Below, piece by piece: positions 23,106 through 27,959 of a stretch of DNA of 27,959 nucleotides. The DNA is from Thermoplasmata archaeon (GTDB lineage Archaea > Thermoplasmatota > Thermoplasmata > Thermoplasmatales > Aciduliprofundaceae), in contig JAGGTO010000123.1 of assembly GCA_021163705.1 (NCBI GenBank), forward strand, positions 1 through 27,959, given 5' to 3'. Every line of letters begins with the position of its first letter. The first letter of the stretch is position 1. The translations under genes were made by a program, and so were the position numbers. The notes beneath the pieces were generated by a model. The model had not been told where the DNA came from and searched no databases. It worked only from the letters and a program-made list of their open reading frames with translations.

Positions 23106-23531
23106 TTATTCATACATGATGTCTATTCTCACCGGTTCATCTCCCACAATGTTATACTGAACCTTACAGGTAGTGCCTTTAAGTTTAAAAAATTCGGTAC
23201 CTACACCTCCACCTTCCACCCATATACCGGAAGGCTGTGATGTATGCTTCAATTGTATATTTTCTAGTACATTACCAGTGGGACCCAGGAGAGAGACATA
23301 ACCACCCTTTATCTTGTAAGGGTCATAATAAACTTCTATTCCAACAACAGTCCATGTGGAGTTAACCTCAAATTCGATTTCTCCTTTCCCTGTGACATTG
23401 TAAGTAGCATATACCTTACCTTCGCTTTCAGGCATGGGATTTTCATGATGAGGATGTGGCCATGAAAACACTATTACCATTGCTGCCACTACAATAAGAA
23501 TCATTATTAACACATAGATAAATCTTTTTAT
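23106..23531 (-). CDS. small membrane-anchored extracellular protein, probable AUA start
   Basis: A 141-residue protein if begun at ATA 23531. The N-terminus IKRFIYVLIMILIVVAAMVI is a signal anchor with positive residues first, followed by a His/Pro linker (WPHPHHENP) and a beta-rich outside domain (FEVNSTWTVVGIEVYYDP, YVSLLGPTGN, PVRIDIMYE). No family is recognised. The ATA is chosen because GGAGGTGAT ends 3 nt before it, the spacing used by its neighbours; the next legal start, GTG 23513, is 21 nt from that site and would drop the Lys-Arg. It is last gene of the secreted-protein/ABC operon, overlapping the permease stop by 4 nt. Confidence 0.65.
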   Translation of the reverse strand: MKRFIYVLIMILIVVAAMVIVFSWPHPHHENPMPESEGKVYATYNVTGKGEIEFEVNSTWTVVGIEVYYDPYKIKGGYVSLLGPTGNVLENIQLKHTSQPSGIWVEGGGVGTEFFKLKGTTCKVQYNIVGDEPVRIDIMYE

Positions 23532-24427
23532 AGTATCACCTCCAAGGAGTTCCTATGTTTTCGAAGAAACAGAATATATGAGAAGAATGAAAGAAGAATG
23601 ATCCATGCCAGGGATAGAAAAATATCTCCTGTAAGCCCAAGTAAAGATACATCGATAGGATTGGGGTCAATAATGCCTTGAGGTATTCCTGCAAGGGGAT
23701 TTAGTATCTCTATCAATCCCCAGGGACTTGTAAATTTAAGTATCTTCCATTTTAAAGGATATAATGATAGATATTCATTCCAGGTGATTGGTCCCTCTAT
23801 ATTTCCCATATATGCATCCCCCTCAGAAATTCCCAGATTAGAGAGAGTGTTAAGAAATATTACTATAAATACACTTATTATTATACTCCACTCTTTCCTT
23901 GGGATGATGAACCCCACAAATGCACCAATTAAAGCATAAGAGGTGAGTATAAGAAACACTCCCAGGCACTCCGGAAGAAGTTGATTTAAAATTATTCCAT
24001 TTATTTGATAGAAAGAAAGATTAAAAATTATGCCTGCAAGTAGGGAAACGATAAATAAGGTAACAACTATAACAATCAACCGCGAAATAAATAAACTTCC
24101 TTTTTTAGAGTGCATTATTAACAGGCCATTCATTCCATTTTCCTCGTCCCTAGATATGAAAAAAGCTATTACAGGGGGAATAATAAAGGACATATACAAA
24201 ATGAAATCTCTCCAGTAGGAAATTGTGGCACCTGCCCTCATAAGATTAACAACTTCCGGGTCAATGGCAGGAGAGTTCGTCACATAGTGAATATACCAGT
24301 CGTGATAATAAGAACCTTGGGAGATTGCATAGATGATGCTAAAAACTGCGCTAATAATAATAATTACTGCAAAAAAATATCTGAATATCTTCAAGGAATA
24401 TTTAAGATGCACCAAAAGATTATTCAT
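23528..24427 (-). CDS. ABC-2 type permease
   Basis: A 299-residue membrane protein with about six hydrophobic segments: FAVIIIISAVFSIIY, DFILYMSFIIPPVIAFFI, FIVSLLAGIIFNLSFY, FLILTSYALIGAFVGFIIP, IIISVFIVIFLNTLSN and IFLSLAWIILLSFFSYILFL. The SRDEENGMNGLLIMHSKKGS loop after the second helix is typical of ABC-2 permeases that pair with a separate ATPase. A 55-residue outside loop carries INPLAGIPQG. The ATG at 24427 is chosen for GAGGTGAT four nt upstream. It overlaps the ATPase gene by 8 nt. With that ATPase it forms an exporter-type ABC unit; the cargo is unknown. Confidence 0.85.
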   Translation of the reverse strand: MNNLLVHLKYSLKIFRYFFAVIIIISAVFSIIYAISQGSYYHDWYIHYVTNSPAIDPEVVNLMRAGATISYWRDFILYMSFIIPPVIAFFISRDEENGMNGLLIMHSKKGSLFISRLIVIVVTLFIVSLLAGIIFNLSFYQINGIILNQLLPECLGVFLILTSYALIGAFVGFIIPRKEWSIIISVFIVIFLNTLSNLGISEGDAYMGNIEGPITWNEYLSLYPLKWKILKFTSPWGLIEILNPLAGIPQGIIDPNPIDVSLLGLTGDIFLSLAWIILLSFFSYILFLRKHRNSLEVIL

Positions 24428-25262
24428 TTTTATCACCTCGATAAAGTCTCTCATATATTTCCTCTATGCCCTCTGGCCTTATTTCATAGATCTTAACTCT
24501 ATTTTTTACCAGAGTCTCAACAATCTGCGGTATTTTCTCCCTCTCACATCTTATCAACAGAGAATTATCTTTCACCTCTTCGACTTCAATATCTTCTGGA
24601 ATTTCTCCCCTAAAAAATATTCGGAAAAGGGGTGTTTTTTCCATTCTGTAGTCTAGGAGTATTTTTCCATGGGCCATGAAAATAATTCTGTCACATATTG
24701 GCATAAGATGTGAAAGAATATGCGAAGAGATGAATATGGTTTTTCCTCTTTTTTTAATATCCAAAATTAAATTTCTCATCCATAGTGCCATGGAAGGGTC
24801 TAGCCCTGAGAAAGGCTCATCGAGAATGAGAAATTCTGGTTGATGAATAATTGCTCTCAGTAGCGCAAGACGCTTTTTCTGTCCATGAGAAAGATTACCT
24901 GGATACTCTCTTTTCTTATTTACCAATCCAAAGTTTTTTAAAAGCCGTTCTATCCTTTCATTTGAGATTCCATGGAGCTCAGCCAGATACATTATATTTT
25001 CATACACACTCAGATCCAAAAAAGCAGGTTCTTCCTCCACATAACCTAGAGGTTTTTTAGTTTTAACACTTACATACCCACTATCGGGAGAGAGAAGACC
25101 GACCATTATTTTTATTAAGGTACTTTTACCTGCCCCATTTGGGCCTACTAGACCCACAGTGGAACCTTTCTCTATAGAAAAGGATACTCCATTTAATGCC
25201 TTCACAGGATGCATCAATTTATTGTAAGTCTTATGTAAATTACTCACCTTTGCTATGAACAT
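24420..25262 (-). CDS. ABC transporter ATP-binding protein
   Basis: A 280-residue ATPase. Walker A is GPNGAGKST near residues 39-47, the Q-loop region is GYVEEEPAF, the signature is LSHGQKKR, Walker B is FLILDEPFSGLD and the switch His lies in FISSHILSH. The Q-loop Gln is replaced, with VEEE at that point, as in several ABC-2 ATPases. A C-terminal domain of about 70 residues (EVEEVKDNSLLIRCEREKI) matches the DUF4162-type extension. It powers the permease encoded next. It overlaps the upstream gene by 23 nt. Confidence 0.92.
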   Translation of the reverse strand: MFIAKVSNLHKTYNKLMHPVKALNGVSFSIEKGSTVGLVGPNGAGKSTLIKIMVGLLSPDSGYVSVKTKKPLGYVEEEPAFLDLSVYENIMYLAELHGISNERIERLLKNFGLVNKKREYPGNLSHGQKKRLALLRAIIHQPEFLILDEPFSGLDPSMALWMRNLILDIKKRGKTIFISSHILSHLMPICDRIIFMAHGKILLDYRMEKTPLFRIFFRGEIPEDIEVEEVKDNSLLIRCEREKIPQIVETLVKNRVKIYEIRPEGIEEIYERLYRGDKNE

Positions 25263-26028
25263 ATTCTCCCACCCAGTACTTTCCGTAAGGTGTTATAAGA
25301 ATAACATACACACATGGCACTTCAATGTTCTCTTTTTCCAAATCAATAGAGAAGCTCCTTCCCGAGTAATTAAACTCCATGTATTTTGTGTAATGCACTG
25401 TAAAATTCGAATATGTGAGTTTGATTTTCCCATGGAAATCAAGTGGTTCCGTAGAATTAATTATTAGATGTGAGCCCTCCATCTTTGCATATATCCCTTT
25501 GAGATAGAAAATTGAATTCTCATTAATTATGAATCTTGGCTCTATGTGTCCATATGGAATTGCATAGGATTTTATATAAACAAAATAGTAGCCCTCAAGA
25601 GCATTATAATATGTATTATATTCCGGAAATGTGCAATTCCATATAAATTTGAAAATTTCCTTTTTATTATTAATTACAAAGGGAACATGCCCAGACTGTT
25701 GTGAGACTGTTCCCAGAACTATTTTTTCCTGCAGTGTTTTATTCCTCAGCACCTGGTCTGGAGAGATGCCATCGGGAATTCGATATATTCCTATTCCTCC
25801 CGAATAAGTATTCTGGTTGCTGAGTTCAAACGGATATTTTGTGATGCCAATTTTTATATAAATTGTAACATTTTCGCCCATATTCACCTCTTTTTTGTCC
25901 ACGGAGAGATAGATGGGCACTATATGTTCTATATGAGAAAGCTCATTGTAGACATATATTCCCACACCAATCCCAGCCAATATACCTGCTACAATTATTG
26001 TAAATATTCTCTTGTTTGAGGATTTCAT
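25240..26028 (-). CDS. membrane-anchored extracellular protein of unknown function
   Basis: A 262-residue protein: short Lys-rich start (KSSNKR), one transmembrane helix (IFTIIVAGILAGIGVGIYVY), then an outside region rich in beta strands. YLSVDKKEVNMGENVTIYIK opens it like an Ig-type domain, and near the end are YSGRSFSIDLEKENIEV and VYVILITPYGKYWVGEY. Several N-x-S/T sequons are present. No family is recognised. The ATG at 26028 follows GGTGAT by four nt; an upstream ATG at 26040 overlaps that site. It lies between the secreted protein and the ABC ATPase genes, so it may be an accessory to that transporter. Confidence 0.78.
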   Translation of the reverse strand: MKSSNKRIFTIIVAGILAGIGVGIYVYNELSHIEHIVPIYLSVDKKEVNMGENVTIYIKIGITKYPFELSNQNTYSGGIGIYRIPDGISPDQVLRNKTLQEKIVLGTVSQQSGHVPFVINNKKEIFKFIWNCTFPEYNTYYNALEGYYFVYIKSYAIPYGHIEPRFIINENSIFYLKGIYAKMEGSHLIINSTEPLDFHGKIKLTYSNFTVHYTKYMEFNYSGRSFSIDLEKENIEVPCVYVILITPYGKYWVGEYVHSKGE

Positions 26029-26064
26029 AGTAATCACCATTTAATAAAAAAGAAATTTAAAGTT

Positions 26065-26832
26065 TTATACTGGTACTTCATCGCCTCCAAAGCCAACTGT
26101 AAAGGATACTCTGATTGTGCTATCTGGATCCAACCATTTCCACTGGTGATATCTTCCCTCTGTATATATCTGGATATTTTGCAATCCAAAACTTGAGTAA
26201 GGAACACTTACAGCTGTTGTGTAGGTTCTGGCCACCTCATAGTCTCCTGTAATATCACCAACAACCTTAAATTCTTCATTTGTCATCCTCAGAGGTTTGA
26301 GCGTGTAATGGTAGACTGGAACAGTCCAGGAAACATAGGTTTGTACATCTAAATGTGCCTCTGCACCTGCCACCTGTATAGACTCACCACCACTTATGGC
26401 AAATCCATAGGTTTTCGTACCTCCATATTCCTCTTTTATAATGGACTCTGGAAGATACTCCATTATTGTACCCTGAGAATTTCCACTTCTAGGATTATAC
26501 ATCCTTAGGGTAACAGTATGATGTTCATAGTTTCCGTCTTTCACCCCCCACTCATCCTTATCTGCAGGAGACTGATATACCTTCATTATATACAGAACTG
26601 CGGCATTGTAGGGAGACATTGGATAATCTGGATCCAGATATATGTTAACTACCACTTTAAGCGTATTTCTATAGTGATCTGATCTTTGTTTGATTTCGTA
26701 ACATATGAACTGGGCATTTCCATGAGTCTCCGCAAAACCGCTTGCATTCACTGTGGGAGAGAATGACAGCAGCAGTAGAGACATTGCTACCACAAAGCCA
26801 AGTAGGTTTATAATCTCTAAACCTTTTTTCAT
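26065..26832 (-). CDS. secreted protein of unknown function
   Basis: A 255-residue protein with a clear signal peptide (KKGLEIINLLGFVVAMSLLL) ending near FSPTVNASG, and no lipobox cysteine. The mature part is beta-rich and rich in Tyr/Thr: NTLKVVVNIYLDPDYPM, YGFAISGGESIQVAG, and the C-terminal DPDSTIRVSFTVGFGGDEV. No other transmembrane segment is present. I do not recognise a family. It is the first gene of a five-gene unit with an ABC-2 transporter, so it may be the transported product, a substrate binder or a surface protein served by the transporter. The ATG is preceded by TTTATATATTT at about 26 nt and lacks a ribosome binding site, so it is leaderless. Confidence 0.8.
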   Translation of the reverse strand: MKKGLEIINLLGFVVAMSLLLLSFSPTVNASGFAETHGNAQFICYEIKQRSDHYRNTLKVVVNIYLDPDYPMSPYNAAVLYIMKVYQSPADKDEWGVKDGNYEHHTVTLRMYNPRSGNSQGTIMEYLPESIIKEEYGGTKTYGFAISGGESIQVAGAEAHLDVQTYVSWTVPVYHYTLKPLRMTNEEFKVVGDITGDYEVARTYTTAVSVPYSSFGLQNIQIYTEGRYHQWKWLDPDSTIRVSFTVGFGGDEVPV

Positions 26833-26851
26833 AGATATAGGATATATCCAT

Positions 26852-26863
26852 GAAATATATAAA
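26852..26863 (-). promoter_or_regulatory. TATA box of the secreted-protein/ABC operon
   Basis: Minus-strand TTTATATATTTC is the strongest TATA element in the window, centred 26 nt before the ATG at 26832. Transcription would start at or next to the start codon. The remaining spacer up to 27018 is AT-rich and holds only the opposing ligase promoter. Confidence 0.65.
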
Positions 26864-26989
26864 TCTTACTATCAATGAAGTATAGGGATTTATGAAAGGA
26901 AATGAAATATGATAGAAATTAAAATTAGACAATAGAAAGATAAATATAATAAAAAATATACTCAGGATGATATAAATTGAATCAAATGC

Positions 26990-26998
26990 CTTAAATAG
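26990..26998 (+). promoter_or_regulatory. TATA box of the DNA ligase gene
   Basis: CTTAAATAG is centred about 25 nt before the ATG at 27019, which has no ribosome binding site, so leaderless expression is likely. Confidence 0.5.
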
Positions 26999-27018
26999 AA
27001 GCTCGCAATATTAAAAAT

Positions 27019-27959
27019 ATGGAGTATGCAGCTATAGCTGAGACCTATCAGCTAATAGAGGGCACAACAAAAAGGCTGGAAATGACAGATTATCTTGTGG
27101 AATTATTCAAAAAGACACCTCCAGATGTGATAGATAAGGTGATCTATCTTACCCAGGGAAAGTTATATCCTGATTATCTGGGCATTGAGCTGGGCATTGC
27201 GGAAAAACTTGCCATACGAGCACTTGCCAAAACCACAGGATTGAAGGAGAAAACTATAAATGAAATGCTTAAAAAAAGCGGAGATCTTGGAAGTGTTGCT
27301 GAGGAGGCTATAAAAAAGAAGAAGCAGATGACCCTTTTCTCATTTCAGGAGGAGAAGAAGCTCACAGTGGAGAAAGTTTACGAGAATTTTGATAAAATAG
27401 CCAGAGCTGAAGGCGAAGGCTCACAGGAAAAGAAGATTCAGTATCTCGCAGAGCTTTTAAATCTCTCTTCCCCTCTAGAGGCAAAGTATATAATAAGGAC
27501 TGTGGAGGGTAAACTTCGCCTGGGAATTGCAGACATGACAATTCTTGATGCTCTATCTGTGGCATTTGGTGGTACAAAGGAGCTTCGTAGCTTTGTGGAG
27601 AGGGCATATAATATACATCCCGACCTTGGATATATAGCCAGAAAACTGGCAGAGGAGGGGATAGAGGGGGTTAAAAAAATAAAAATTCAGCTGGGTATAC
27701 CAATACGCGCAATGCTTGCAGAGCGTCTTCCTTCCCTAGAGGAGATCCTCGCAAAGATGGGTGGGCGTGCTGCCTTCGAGTATAAGTACGATGGGATGCG
27801 CATCCAAGCTCATGTGGGTGAGGAGAGAATATGGCTATACTCAAGAAGGCTGGAGAATCTCACCTCTCAGTTTCCTGATGTTGTTAATGCAATCAAGGAG
27901 GCATTTAAGGGCAGGGAGGGAATATTCGATGGCGAAGCTGTGCCTGTGGATGTGAATAC
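27019..27959 (+). CDS. lig: ATP-dependent DNA ligase (3' end outside window)
   Basis: The first 313 residues of an archaeal ATP-dependent DNA ligase, which seals nicks in replication and repair; the frame stays open to the window edge. The N-terminal DNA-binding domain (1 to about 235) starts MEYAAIAETYQLIEGTTKRL and contains EAKYIIRTVEGKLRLGIADM near 155-174. The adenylation motif EYKYDGMRIQAH places the nucleophilic lysine at K256. IFDGEAVPVD near the edge is motif III. The family length is about 560-590 residues, so a little over half is seen. The start ATG follows a TATA-like element by about 25 nt. Confidence 0.95.
   Translation, partial: MEYAAIAETYQLIEGTTKRLEMTDYLVELFKKTPPDVIDKVIYLTQGKLYPDYLGIELGIAEKLAIRALAKTTGLKEKTINEMLKKSGDLGSVAEEAIKKKKQMTLFSFQEEKKLTVEKVYENFDKIARAEGEGSQEKKIQYLAELLNLSSPLEAKYIIRTVEGKLRLGIADMTILDALSVAFGGTKELRSFVERAYNIHPDLGYIARKLAEEGIEGVKKIKIQLGIPIRAMLAERLPSLEEILAKMGGRAAFEYKYDGMRIQAHVGEERIWLYSRRLENLTSQFPDVVNAIKEAFKGREGIFDGEAVPVDVN

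Noticed and set aside
26065..26832. Lipoprotein substrate-binding subunit of the ABC unit
   Set aside because: No lipobox cysteine follows the signal peptide and no solute-binding family features are seen; the permease is of the ABC-2 exporter kind.
26833..27018. Small RNA or short gene in the spacer before the ligase
   Set aside because: The stretch is AT-rich, has no stable hairpin or reading frame, and is explained by two divergent TATA boxes.

Overview
The window is archaeal. It carries the GatE subunit of the archaea-specific GatDE amidotransferase, PriL (large DNA primase subunit), aIF1A, Rio1, a Dim2-like KH protein, Pth2, an archaetidylinositol-phosphate-type synthase, an ATP-dependent DNA ligase, and a tRNA-His gene interrupted at 37/38 by an intron with a textbook bulge-helix-bulge. 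Base composition is AT-leaning. Internal genes use GGTGAT-type ribosome binding sites, whereas many first genes of transcription units have a TATA box about 26 nt before the start codon and no ribosome binding site (leaderless). The thioredoxin reductase resembles the Thermoplasma type, and a very large peptide-binding surface protein suggests a peptide-using euryarchaeon of the Thermoplasmata / Aciduliprofundum (DHVE2) kind. The lineage is an inference.

Layout. 1-2750 (+): gatE (5' end cut by the window), an AK6/Fap7-like kinase and a CDP-alcohol phosphatidyltransferase. 2701-3903 (-): intron-containing tRNA-His followed 5 nt later by priL. 3993-5129 (+): amidohydrolase. 5117-5536 (-): Nudix hydrolase. 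5620-7059 (+): DUF1616-like membrane protein, pth2 and DUF99 protein. 7043-9886 (-): aIF1A, rio1, KH protein and a cation/proton antiporter, tightly packed. 9978-14147 (-): a 1389-residue solute-binding surface protein, divergent from an Lrp/AsnC regulator (14352-14777, +). 14782-16387 (-): protein disulfide oxidoreductase and thioredoxin reductase, a redox pair. 16453-17310 (-): TPR protein. 17424-18318 (+): zinc-ribbon protein and short-chain dehydrogenase. 18321-19016 (-): HAD hydrolase. 19196-20644 (+): MATE transporter.

Two accessory-looking operons follow, both on the minus strand. The first (22976 to 20628) encodes a small CARF-like Rossmann protein, a PIN-domain protein with a complete acidic active site, and an M24-fold protein that has lost nearly all its metal ligands. 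All three genes overlap, and the only TATA box lies inside a perfect inverted repeat. No CRISPR array or cas gene is visible, so this looks like a stand-alone nucleotide-sensor plus nuclease module and is the best candidate for an undescribed system. The second (26832 to 23106) encodes a secreted protein, a membrane-anchored extracellular protein, an ABC ATPase, an ABC-2 permease and a small anchored protein whose best start codon appears to be AUA. The window ends inside a DNA ligase gene.

Almost every base is coding. The only non-coding stretches above about 150 nt are 14148-14351, 19017-19195 and 26833-27018, all divergent promoter regions; none exceeds 300 nt.
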